Assembly: GCF_030269365.1 (NCBI RefSeq)
Contig: NZ_BSTF01000020.1
Location: 62,001-126,000, forward strand
Direction of reading: 5' to 3'
Source: Lentzea sp. NBRC 102530
GTDB lineage: Bacteria; Actinomycetota; Actinomycetes; Mycobacteriales; Pseudonocardiaceae
DNA length: 64,000 bases
The notes under the pieces: generated by a model
Told to the model about the DNA's origin: nothing
What the model saw: only the letters and a program-made list of their open reading frames with translations
Database searches by the model: none
Shown here: one piece after another, positions 52,062 through 59,640 of the stretch
How positions within the stretch are numbered: the first letter of the stretch is position 1
How the letters are laid out: each line of letters begins with the position of its first letter
Position numbers and translations under genes: made by a program

Positions 52062-53585
52062 ATGCAACCGACGGTGCGTGCCTTCGCGGCCGCCCTCGCG
52101 AGTTCTGCATTGGTGTTGGGCGCGACCCAGATCGCGTCCGCCGCTCCTGAGGGGCAGGGGCAGCCTGAGTTCAAGGTCGGATCGGTCGACTGGAAGCCGT
52201 GTGCGGAGGTGCCGACGGTCGAGTGCGGCTTCCTCGAGCTGCCGATCGACTACGCGAAGCCGAAGGGCGAGAAGTTCCAGCTCGCCGTGTCCCGCAGAAA
52301 GGCCACCGACCAGTCGAAGCGCATCGGCGCGATGGTCATCAACCCGGGTGGTCCCGGTGGGTCCGGCGTCGACTTCTCGATGTACGCCGACCGCTACTTC
52401 AGCAAGGAAATCTCCGACAAGTTCGACATCATCGGGTTCGACCCGCGTGGTGTGGCGCGCAGTGCGCCGATCAAGTGCTCGGCCGAGGTGCTCCAGCGCC
52501 AGCCGTCCGACTACCCGAAGACGCGCGAGGAGTTCGACGAGCTCGTCGCGTTCAACAAGGAACTGCGCGCCGACTGCCGCAAGGTCTCCGGCGCGATCTT
52601 CGACCACGCCTCGACGCGCGACGTCGCGAACGACATCGACTCGATCCGTCGCGCGCTCGGCGAGAAGAAGATCAACTACTACGGCGTCTCGTACGGCACG
52701 ATCATGGGCCAGCACTACGCCGAGCAGTACGGCAGGAACATCCGCGCGATGATCATCGACTCCAACATGGACCACAGCCTCGGCACGTGGAAGTTCCTGG
52801 AGACCGAGGCGCGCGGTGCCGAGGACGTCTTCGACGAGTGGGTCAAGTGGAACGACCGCGACGCCTCGTCGCCGTTCCACGGCCAGGACCTCCGCAAGAT
52901 CTGGAAGGACCTGCTCGCCAAGGCCGACCGCGGTGAGCTCAAGGACGAGAACGGCCGCGTCATCACCGCCGAGAACCTCGGTGGCGGCGTCGTGGGCATG
53001 GGCTACGGCCCGGCCTGGAAGCCGTTCGCCGACTACGTCGCGACGCTCGTCAACGGCGCTCCGGCGCCGGCCAGGTTCGCCGCGGGTGAGACGTTCGAGA
53101 ACCCGTTCGCGGGCATCTTCTGCAACGACTACAACCTCCGCGTCGGCTCGTGGGGCGAGTACCAGGCGCTCAACAACATGGAGAACCGCGTCGCGCCGAA
53201 CACCCGCGGCTCGTCGCTCGGCCACGGCGCCATGATGGGCTGCGTCGGGTTCCCGAAGGCCACGAACCCGCAGCGGCCGCTCAACATCAAGCACGCGCCG
53301 AAGATCCTGCTGACCAACGCCAAGCACGACCCGGCGACGGTCTACGAGTGGGCGGTCAACGCCCACCGCCAGTCGCGTGACACCACGGTCTTCGTGACCT
53401 ACGAAGGCTGGGGCCACGGCGTCTACGACCGCAGCGAGTGCACGCTGAAGATCAACGACGAGTACCTGGTGTCGTTGAAGCTGCCGCGCAACGGCACGCG
53501 TTGTGCCGCCGTCGAGCCGCCTGCTCAGCAGGTCATGTCCGCGGACGCCAAGCCGGCGCCCGTTGGTCCGTTCTCGGTCCGCTAG
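52062..53585 (+). CDS. Secreted alpha/beta-hydrolase peptidase (tripeptidyl aminopeptidase type), copy 2
   Basis: The 507-residue paralogue of the preceding gene starts 12 bp after its stop. The signal peptide is AFAAALASSALVLGATQIASAA. NPGGPGGSG, GVSYGT (Ser210), KHDPATVYEWA and WGHGVYD give the complete catalytic set. Regions such as RPLNIKHAPK and CRKVSGA are nearly identical to copy 1, so this is a fairly recent tandem duplication. The start context GGGAGGAAATCCATGC is identical to copy 1. A strong hairpin terminator follows. Differences at the substrate cap suggest some divergence of specificity, by inference. Confidence 0.88.
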   Translation: MQPTVRAFAAALASSALVLGATQIASAAPEGQGQPEFKVGSVDWKPCAEVPTVECGFLELPIDYAKPKGEKFQLAVSRRKATDQSKRIGAMVINPGGPGGSGVDFSMYADRYFSKEISDKFDIIGFDPRGVARSAPIKCSAEVLQRQPSDYPKTREEFDELVAFNKELRADCRKVSGAIFDHASTRDVANDIDSIRRALGEKKINYYGVSYGTIMGQHYAEQYGRNIRAMIIDSNMDHSLGTWKFLETEARGAEDVFDEWVKWNDRDASSPFHGQDLRKIWKDLLAKADRGELKDENGRVITAENLGGGVVGMGYGPAWKPFADYVATLVNGAPAPARFAAGETFENPFAGIFCNDYNLRVGSWGEYQALNNMENRVAPNTRGSSLGHGAMMGCVGFPKATNPQRPLNIKHAPKILLTNAKHDPATVYEWAVNAHRQSRDTTVFVTYEGWGHGVYDRSECTLKINDEYLVSLKLPRNGTRCAAVEPPAQQVMSADAKPAPVGPFSVR

Positions 53586-53599
53586 CACAGGTCAGCAGC

Positions 53600-53629
53600 C
53601 ATGCCCCCGGTGTGTTCGCCGGGGGCATG
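53600..53629 (+). terminator. Hairpin terminator after the peptidase pair
   Basis: CATGCCCCCGG (53600-53610) and CCGGGGGCATG (53619-53629) form a perfect 11-bp stem with an 8-nt loop, 14 bp after the stop. Confidence 0.85.
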
Positions 53630-53701
53630 GTGCTGCGCCGCGGCCATCACGACGCGCGTGGACCCGGGGTAGTCGGTTTGTGCCCGTGAGGTGGCCGAAT
53701 C

Positions 53702-53788
53702 GTGACCGTGAACGCCGTGAAACGCGGACGTAACACCGTCGGACCCTTAGTTCACCTCCGCGAAACGTTGGGCGCGGACGGGTGAAAC
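53702..53788 (+). promoter_or_regulatory. GlnR-type nitrogen boxes upstream of amt
   Basis: Two arrays follow the GlnR a/b pattern (GTnAC and GAAAC alternating every 11 bp). The first is GTGAA (53708), GAAAC (53719), GTAAC (53730), GGACC (53741). The second is TTCAC (53751), GAAAC (53762), CGCGG (53773), GAAAC (53784). Spacers are exactly 6 bp. The amtB-glnK-glnD operon is a known GlnR target in streptomycetes. Confidence 0.7.
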
Positions 53789-53834
53789 AGGACATCTCGA
53801 TGCTCCCTGCAACCGACGTGCAGTGGAGGTCGAA

Positions 53835-55178
53835 GTGGATACAGGGGACACCGCCTGGGTGCTCACCAGCGCCGCCTTGGTGCTGCTGATGACGCCGGGC
53901 CTTGCCTTCTTCTACGGAGGCATGGTCCGTTCGAAGAGCGTGCTCAACATGATGATGATGAGCCTGGGCGCGATGGCCGTGGTCGGTGTCCTGTGGGTGC
54001 TGTACGGGTACTCGACGGCATTCGGCGCGGACCTCGGTGGAGGCCTGCTCGGCAAGCCGTTCGAGTTCTTCGGCCTCGACGGGCTGCTGGGCGCGGACTC
54101 GTTGTTCGGCAAGATCCCCACGACGGCGTTCGTGGCGTTCCAGGCCATGTTCGCGATCATCACGGTCGCGCTGATCTCCGGCGCCATCGCTGACCGCGCC
54201 CGGTTCGGCCCGTGGCTGCTGTTCGCGGGTCTGTGGGCGACCATCGTGTACTTCCCGGTCGCGCACTGGGTGTTCGACTTCGACGGCAAGGACGAGGCCG
54301 GCAACGTCATCGACCCCGGTGGCTGGATCGCCAACAAGCTCCTCGCGATCGACTTCGCCGGTGGCACCGCGGTGCACATCAACGCCGGTGCGGCGGGTCT
54401 CGCGCTCGCGATCGTGCTCGGCAAGCGCGTCGGCTGGCCGAAGGAGCCCATGAAGCCGCACAGCCTGCCGCTGGTCGTGCTCGGCGCCGGTCTGCTGTGG
54501 TTCGGCTGGTTCGGCTTCAACGCCGGTTCCGCCCTGGGCGCCAACGGCACCGCGGGCGTCACGTTCGTCAACACCATCGTCGCCACCTGCGCCGCGATGC
54601 TCGGCTGGCTGCTGACCGAGCGCATCCGCGACGGCAAGGCCACCACCCTCGGTGCCGCGTCGGGCATCATCGCCGGTCTGGTCGCCATCACGCCCGCCTG
54701 CTCCGCGGTCACCCCGATCGGCGCCATCGCGATCGGCGCGATCACCGGTGTGCTGTGCGCGCTGGCCGTGTCGCTCAAGTACCGCTTCGGCTTCGACGAC
54801 TCGCTCGACGTCGTCGGCGTGCACCTCGTCGGTGGTCTGTCCGGCACGATCCTGATCGGCCTGTTCGCCAGCGAGGCGGCCCCGGCCAAGATCAACGGCC
54901 TGTTCTACGGCGGCGGCTTCGACCAGTTGTGGCGCCAGGCGGTCGGCGCGTTCGCGGTGCTCGGCTACTCGTTCGTGCTGAGCCTCGCCCTCGGTTACCT
55001 GGTGAAGTTCACGGTCGGCTTCCGGGCCACCGAAGAGGCCGAGGTCGCGAGCATCGACGAGTCGGAGCACGCTGAGCGCGCGTACGAGTACGGCAGCCTG
55101 ACCAGCGCTCGGGGCGTCGGCAAGCCGAGCGTGGCCGCGGGTGCGTCCGCGGTCCTTGAGGGGAGCAACAAGTCATGA
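53835..55178 (+). CDS. amt: Ammonium transporter
   Basis: This trimeric membrane channel imports ammonium. The 447-residue product has about 11 spans. Amt signatures are TPGLAFFYGGMVRSKSVLNMMM and DFAGGTAVHINAGAAGLALAIVLG, with the twin-His region in GVHLVGG. GTG 53835 is preferred to the GTG 12 bp upstream because GGAGGT at 53825-53830 fits it, though the spacing is short. The stop overlaps the PII gene (ATGA), consistent with PII gating of the channel. Confidence 0.95.
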   Translation: MDTGDTAWVLTSAALVLLMTPGLAFFYGGMVRSKSVLNMMMMSLGAMAVVGVLWVLYGYSTAFGADLGGGLLGKPFEFFGLDGLLGADSLFGKIPTTAFVAFQAMFAIITVALISGAIADRARFGPWLLFAGLWATIVYFPVAHWVFDFDGKDEAGNVIDPGGWIANKLLAIDFAGGTAVHINAGAAGLALAIVLGKRVGWPKEPMKPHSLPLVVLGAGLLWFGWFGFNAGSALGANGTAGVTFVNTIVATCAAMLGWLLTERIRDGKATTLGAASGIIAGLVAITPACSAVTPIGAIAIGAITGVLCALAVSLKYRFGFDDSLDVVGVHLVGGLSGTILIGLFASEAAPAKINGLFYGGGFDQLWRQAVGAFAVLGYSFVLSLALGYLVKFTVGFRATEEAEVASIDESEHAERAYEYGSLTSARGVGKPSVAAGASAVLEGSNKS

Positions 55179-55513
55179 AGCTGGTCACCGCGATCATCAA
55201 GCCGTTCACGCTCGACGACGTGAAGAGCGCCCTCGAACAGCTCGGGGTGCTGGGCATGACCGTCAGCGAGGTGCAGGGCTACGGCCGCCAGAAGGGCCAC
55301 ACCGAGGTCTACCGCGGTGCGGAGTACTCGGTGGACTTCGTGCCCAAGATCAAGATCGAGGTCGTCATCGACGACACCGCCGTCGAGAAGGTGCTGGAAG
55401 CGGTGGTCGAGGCCGCCCGCACCGGCAAGATCGGCGACGGGAAGGTCTGGGTCACTTCGGTCGACACGGTCGTGCGCGTGCGCACGGGCGAACGTGGATC
55501 GGACGCGCTTTAA
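55175..55513 (+). CDS. glnK: PII nitrogen regulatory protein
   Basis: The 112-residue trimeric signal protein senses ATP/ADP and 2-oxoglutarate. It has MKLVTAIIKPF and the T-loop YGRQKGHTEVYRGAEYSVDF, with the modifiable Tyr51 in position, plus the B- and C-loop signatures TGKIGDGKVWV and VRVRTGERG. It overlaps amt by 4 bp and is followed by glnD. In actinomycetes GlnD adenylylates rather than uridylylates Tyr51; the sequence cannot distinguish these. Confidence 0.96.
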   Translation: MKLVTAIIKPFTLDDVKSALEQLGVLGMTVSEVQGYGRQKGHTEVYRGAEYSVDFVPKIKIEVVIDDTAVEKVLEAVVEAARTGKIGDGKVWVTSVDTVVRVRTGERGSDAL

Positions 55514-55531
55514 CTGCATAGGAGACGGTCC

Positions 55532-57856
55532 GTGGAGAACAACGAAACGGCCGTCGTCACGGCTGACGACCTGGTGCGAGCACGCGAACGGCTGCTCGTG
55601 CCAGGTCGTCGTCGCTTGACCGCCGAACCTCTGCGCGAAGCACTCGTGGACCTGCACGAGTTCTGGCTCACCAAGCACGCGGGGGCAGCCGGGATATCCG
55701 GATCGGGTATCGCGCTGGTGGCGGTCGGTGGGCTGGGGCGGCGTGAGCTCGTGCCCTACTCAGACCTCGATCTCGTCCTGGTCCACAACGGCGTCAAGAA
55801 CGTCGACGAGATCGCCGAGAAGCTCTGGTACCCGCTGTGGAACTCGGGAATCGGCCTCGACCACTCCGTCCGCACGGTCGGCGAGGCCCTGAGAGTCGCC
55901 GCAGGAGATCTGCGCACCGCCCTGGGGCTGCTGGACATCCGGCACATCTCGGGCGATCCCGAGGTGACGCAGAAGCTCGCCGACGGCGCGAAGCAGGCGT
56001 GGCGCGCCAACGTCCGCAACAGGCTGGACGAGATGGCCGAGTCGGCGCAGAAGCGCTGGGCCCGCAGCGGCGAGATCGCGCACCGCGTCGAACCCGACCT
56101 CAAACACGGCCGCGGTGGGTTGCGGGACATCACGATCCTGGACGCGCTGTCGGTCGCACAGGTCGTTGATCGGCCGTCCGCCGATGTGGACGAGGCCCGC
56201 CGGTTGTTGTTGGACGTGCGCACCGAACTCCGCCGTGTGGCGCTCAAGCCGCGTGACGTGCTGCGCGCGCAAGACGGCGACGAGGTGGCGTCCGCGCTCG
56301 GGCTCGCGGATCGCTTCGCATTGGCCCGTGCGCTGTCCTCCGCCGCACGCACCGTCGTCTACGCGTTCGACGTGGCGATGCGCGGAGCCCGTGCCGCGGC
56401 ACCGAAACGTGGCCTGGGGGCCTTCCTGCGCGGCCAGCCCGCGCGCAGGCCGTTGGACGAAGGCGTTGTGCTGCACGGGTCCGAGGTGTCTTTGGCCCGT
56501 GACGCCATTCCGAGCCGTGATCCGGCGTTGTTGTTGCGTGTGGCGACGGCGGCCGCACGCAGCAAGCACCCGATCGCGAACGGAACGCTGACGCGTCTCG
56601 CGGACTCCGCTCCCGAACTGCGCCAACCGTGGCCGCGTGAGGCCCGCGAGGAGCTGCTCGCGTTGCTGGGCAGCGGCAACGGCCTGGTCGACGTCGTGGA
56701 GGCGTTGGACCGCACGGGTTTGTGGGGCAGGCTCTTCCCGGAGTGGGGTGCGGTGCGGGACCTGCCGCCCCGCGACGCCGCGCACATGTGGACCGTGGAC
56801 CGCCATCTGGTCCAGACAGTCGCACACGCAGCCAGGCTCGCTACGACGGTCGCGCGACCGGACCTGCTGCTGCTCGGCGCGTTGATCCACGACATCGGCA
56901 AGGGCCGCCAGCAGGACCACTCCGAGGTGGGCGCCGCGCTGGCGACCCAGATCGGCGAACGCATCGGCCTGTGGCCGCAGGACGTCGAAACGCTGTCTAT
57001 GATGGTCCGCCACCACTTGCTGTTGCCGCACACCGCGACCCGCCGCGACGTCGAAGACGAGGCGACCGTCCACCGCGTGGTGGAAACCCTCGGCGGTGAC
57101 GCGGTCCTGCTGGAACTGCTGCACGCCCTGGCCGAGTCGGACTCCATCGCCACCGGCCCCGGCGTCTGGACGGACTGGAAGGCCGCGCTCATGGCCGACC
57201 TCGTCAAACGCTGCCGCACGGCGATGGCGGGCGAGGCACTGCCCAAACCCGAACCCCTGGACCCCGCCCACGTGCAGATGGCAGAACGCGTAGCGGCGTC
57301 GGGAAAGCCCGACGTGCTGCTGGAGAAGCAGGACCACGCGGCCGTCGTGACGGTGCTGGCCCCGGACCGTCCGGGCGTGCTGTCCAAGGCCGCCGGCGTA
57401 CTGGCCCTCAACTCCCTCGAGGTGCACGCGGCGACGTTGCGCTCGCACGCCGGCGCGACGGTGGACGCGTTCACGGTGTCCCCTCGTTTCGGCTCCCTGC
57501 CGGACGCCAAACTCCTGCGCGAACAGCTCACCCGCGCGATCGAGGGCTCCCTGCCCCTGGCGGAGAAGCTGGCCGCCAAGGAACGCGACTACGGCGGCCC
57601 ACCCCTCGACCCGCCACCGTCGAAGGTCCTCTGGTTCGACGACGAGGCAACCGGCGCGGTGGTGCTCGAACTCCGAGCCGCCGACCGCATCGGCCTGCTG
57701 CACCGCGTGGCCGGCGCACTGGAGCAGTGCGGCGTCGACGTGCAGTGGGCGCGCGTGTCGACGCTGGGAGCAACGGTCGTCGACTCGTTCAGCATCGTGG
57801 GCGAGGACCTCGACCGGCGCCGGATCGAACGGGCGGTGCTCGACGCGGCCAGGTAG
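55532..57856 (+). CDS. glnD: PII nucleotidyltransferase GlnD
   Basis: This bifunctional sensor modifies and de-modifies PII. The 774-residue product has the nucleotidyltransferase motif VGGLGRRELVPYSDLDLVL (about 60-100), the central helical part with KHGRGGLRDI, the HD hydrolase LLGALIHDIGKGRQQDHSEVG, and two C-terminal ACT domains (VTVLAPDRPGVLSKAAGVLA and LELRAADRIGLLHRVAGAL). It is shorter than the enterobacterial enzyme, as usual in actinobacteria. GTG 55532 is 18 bp after the PII stop. It ends the nitrogen operon. Confidence 0.95.
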   Translation: MENNETAVVTADDLVRARERLLVPGRRRLTAEPLREALVDLHEFWLTKHAGAAGISGSGIALVAVGGLGRRELVPYSDLDLVLVHNGVKNVDEIAEKLWYPLWNSGIGLDHSVRTVGEALRVAAGDLRTALGLLDIRHISGDPEVTQKLADGAKQAWRANVRNRLDEMAESAQKRWARSGEIAHRVEPDLKHGRGGLRDITILDALSVAQVVDRPSADVDEARRLLLDVRTELRRVALKPRDVLRAQDGDEVASALGLADRFALARALSSAARTVVYAFDVAMRGARAAAPKRGLGAFLRGQPARRPLDEGVVLHGSEVSLARDAIPSRDPALLLRVATAAARSKHPIANGTLTRLADSAPELRQPWPREAREELLALLGSGNGLVDVVEALDRTGLWGRLFPEWGAVRDLPPRDAAHMWTVDRHLVQTVAHAARLATTVARPDLLLLGALIHDIGKGRQQDHSEVGAALATQIGERIGLWPQDVETLSMMVRHHLLLPHTATRRDVEDEATVHRVVETLGGDAVLLELLHALAESDSIATGPGVWTDWKAALMADLVKRCRTAMAGEALPKPEPLDPAHVQMAERVAASGKPDVLLEKQDHAAVVTVLAPDRPGVLSKAAGVLALNSLEVHAATLRSHAGATVDAFTVSPRFGSLPDAKLLREQLTRAIEGSLPLAEKLAAKERDYGGPPLDPPPSKVLWFDDEATGAVVLELRAADRIGLLHRVAGALEQCGVDVQWARVSTLGATVVDSFSIVGEDLDRRRIERAVLDAAR

Positions 57857-57998
57857 AGGTTGAGTAGCTCTACGCACAACCACTCCGGGTGCTCACGCTC
57901 CTGCCCGCCCTGGTGAACCGGCAGGCTTCGTGGTGTCCGGAGAGCGTCTTCGAGGGGTAGACCGCTCACCGGACGGGCAGGCCGGCCGGGGCAAGGCC

Positions 57999-58051
57999 GG
58001 TGGTGGCGGGTGACGGAGCCGGGGGAGGTGTCCGGCCACCCGCCCACCACC
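57999..58051 (+). terminator. Long hairpin after glnD
   Basis: GGTGGTGGCGGGTG (57999-58012) pairs with CACCCGCCCACCACC (58037-58051) with one bulged C and a GC-rich loop. It lies about 140 bp beyond glnD and may terminate the amt operon. Confidence 0.5.
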
Positions 58052-58101
58052 GCCGCTCCGGCCGGTGTCACCCACCCAACCCGGCCGCACCACCAGGCCG
58101 C

Positions 58102-58290
58102 CCGTGTGGCACGCACGCGCCGCCGCCGTTCTGGCCGTGTCGTGCCCACGAACGTGCCGCCGCCGCTCTGCTCGTGCCGCTTGACCCTGGGTGCCGCCGT
58201 TGCGACCGTGTCGCGCCCACCAGCACGGTGTCGCTGCCGTGGGCCGTGTCGTCCGAACCCACGTGCCGCCGCCGCCCCGGCCGTGCCGAA
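58102..58290. repeat. Degenerate tandem repeat, about 36-bp period, six copies
   Basis: A CCGTGTCG(T/C)GCCCAC-like core, with GCCGCCGCC between copies, recurs at about 58102, 58135, 58171, 58206, 58244 and 58281 (spacing 33-38). Read on the minus strand in one frame it gives 12-residue Arg/Gly/Thr-rich repeats, but no start, RBS or codon bias supports a gene. Confidence 0.65.
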
Positions 58291-58468
58291 CTGACCGACG
58301 CGCCACCGCCTCTCTCCCCGCCACCGCCCCTCTCCCGCCGCGGCACCTCCCACCCCCAAGCGACCGCACCACCCCTGACCGGACCCCTGAATCCAAGAGA
58401 ACCCTGTGCATTTCGCCCGAAATCGGACCAAACTGAACGAGAAGGATGGTCAAGACGTCTTCTAGGAC

Positions 58469-59029
58469 ATGACCGCCGTGCTGAACACGCAGACCGCAGT
58501 CGTCCGAGTGCCGAAGCGCTCGCTCGTAGTCCTCGCCGGGATCCCGGGCGCGGGCAAGACGACCCTGCTCAGCCGGCTCGACGCCGACGAACCGGTCACC
58601 GTCCTCGACTCCGACCAGGTCCGCACCTGGCTGGAGCCGCGCATCCCGCTCCCGTACAAGTACTGGCGCGTGTTCGTGCACCTCACACACCGCCTACGGG
58701 TCTTCTGGTCCGCGCTCTTCTGCGCGGGCCTGCTGGTGGTCCACGAGCCGTCCACCCGCCCGGGCACCAGGTTCATGCTGCTCTGGGCCGGCGTCCTCTC
58801 CGGCCGCCGAAGGCACTTCCTGTGGCTCGACGCGTCCGCCGCCCAGGCGCTGGACGGCCAGATCGCCCGCAAGCGCATCGTCCGCACGCACGCGTTCGAG
58901 CGGCACGTGCGGCGCGGCACGTCCATGCGCGCGCAGTTCGAGGCGGGCTGGGTGCCGTTCGGATTCAGCGGCGTGACGCTCCTCACCCGTGCGGGAACCT
59001 CGGGTGGTCTGCGCATCATGGTGTCGTGA
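58469..59029 (+). CDS. P-loop ATP-binding protein (kinase-like)
   Basis: The 186-residue protein has Walker A LAGIPGAGKTTLL (about 23-35). A following Asp/Asn-rich strand, VTVLDSDQVRTWL, resembles small-molecule or nucleoside kinases of the AAA_33/zeta-like group. LLVVHEPSTRP and FLWLDASAAQALDGQ come later, with an Arg-rich lid (RRGTSMRAQFE). The substrate is unknown; a phosphotransferase role is inferred. ATG 58469 is the first plausible start. It overlaps the HAD gene by 4 bp (GTGA), so the two may act together. Confidence 0.8.
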   Translation: MTAVLNTQTAVVRVPKRSLVVLAGIPGAGKTTLLSRLDADEPVTVLDSDQVRTWLEPRIPLPYKYWRVFVHLTHRLRVFWSALFCAGLLVVHEPSTRPGTRFMLLWAGVLSGRRRHFLWLDASAAQALDGQIARKRIVRTHAFERHVRRGTSMRAQFEAGWVPFGFSGVTLLTRAGTSGGLRIMVS

Positions 59030-59640
59030 TCAAGGCCGTCCTCTTCGACTTCGCGGGCACCCTCTTCGGGCGCCCCACCCACCCGTGGCTGTCGGCGCGG
59101 CACCTCGCGGTGCTGCGCGCCCCGGCACCGTTCGTGGCGCGGATGAACGCGGCGGAACGCGCTGTCTGGGACGCCCGCGACCTCACCGCGCTGGCCAACC
59201 GCGCCGCCCACTGGACCCTGTTCCGGCTGGCAGGGCTCACGATGACCGACGACGTCTTCCAGCGGCTGCACAACCCGGCGTTCTGGCTGCCGTACGCCGA
59301 CACGGCCGCGGCGCTCGAGAGAGCCAGGCCGTTGAAGGTGGGTGTCCTGAGCAACGTCTCGTGGGACATCCGGACCCTGTTCCGCCGGGAATCACTGGAC
59401 GTCGACGCGTTCCTGCTCTCCTACGAGATCGGCGTCTCGAAGCCCTCGCCACGGGCTTTCGAGACCGCCTGCGTGCGGTTCGACGTTAGCCCGGAAGAGT
59501 GTTTGTTCGTCGGCGACGACCCGGTCGCCGACGGCGCCGCCGTCAAGGCCGGGCTCCGCTTCGCGCAGATCTCGACGGCCCCGGTCGGCCGCCGCACCCC
59601 GGTGCTGCTGGAGGCGCTCGCGCAGCACGGGATCAGCTGA
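59026..59640 (+). CDS. HAD-superfamily hydrolase
   Basis: The 204-residue protein has the HAD motifs: LFDFAGTLFG (motif I; the second catalytic Asp is replaced by Ala, DFAGT instead of DxDGT), VGVLSNVSWD (motif II), SKPSPRAF (motif III, Lys) and FVGDDPVADG (motif IV). The change in motif I may lower phosphatase activity or suit a non-phosphatase role. GTG 59026 overlaps the P-loop gene. The stop overlaps the convergent TIR-STAND gene by 8 bp. Confidence 0.87.
   Translation: MIKAVLFDFAGTLFGRPTHPWLSARHLAVLRAPAPFVARMNAAERAVWDARDLTALANRAAHWTLFRLAGLTMTDDVFQRLHNPAFWLPYADTAAALERARPLKVGVLSNVSWDIRTLFRRESLDVDAFLLSYEIGVSKPSPRAFETACVRFDVSPEECLFVGDDPVADGAAVKAGLRFAQISTAPVGRRTPVLLEALAQHGIS

Larger units (their letters stand above)
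57857..58468. other. Gene-free interval between glnD and the P-loop gene
   Basis: The 612 bp contain a long hairpin (57999-58051), a degenerate tandem repeat (58102-58290), and a G-poor, C-rich segment (58290-58380). The last 60 bp become less GC-rich and probably hold the promoter of the downstream P-loop gene. Open frames on both strands give only low-complexity peptides, so I annotate no gene. Confidence 0.7.

Noticed and set aside
58102..58290. Possible CRISPR array
   Set aside because: The copies are degenerate and contiguous, with no constant repeat and unique spacers, and no cas genes lie nearby.
57589..58690. Minus-strand frames across the glnD-P-loop gap with Thr/Arg repeats
   Set aside because: They overlap the glnD end or the P-loop gene and have no ribosome-binding site; the 12-residue periodicity follows from a 36-bp DNA repeat.
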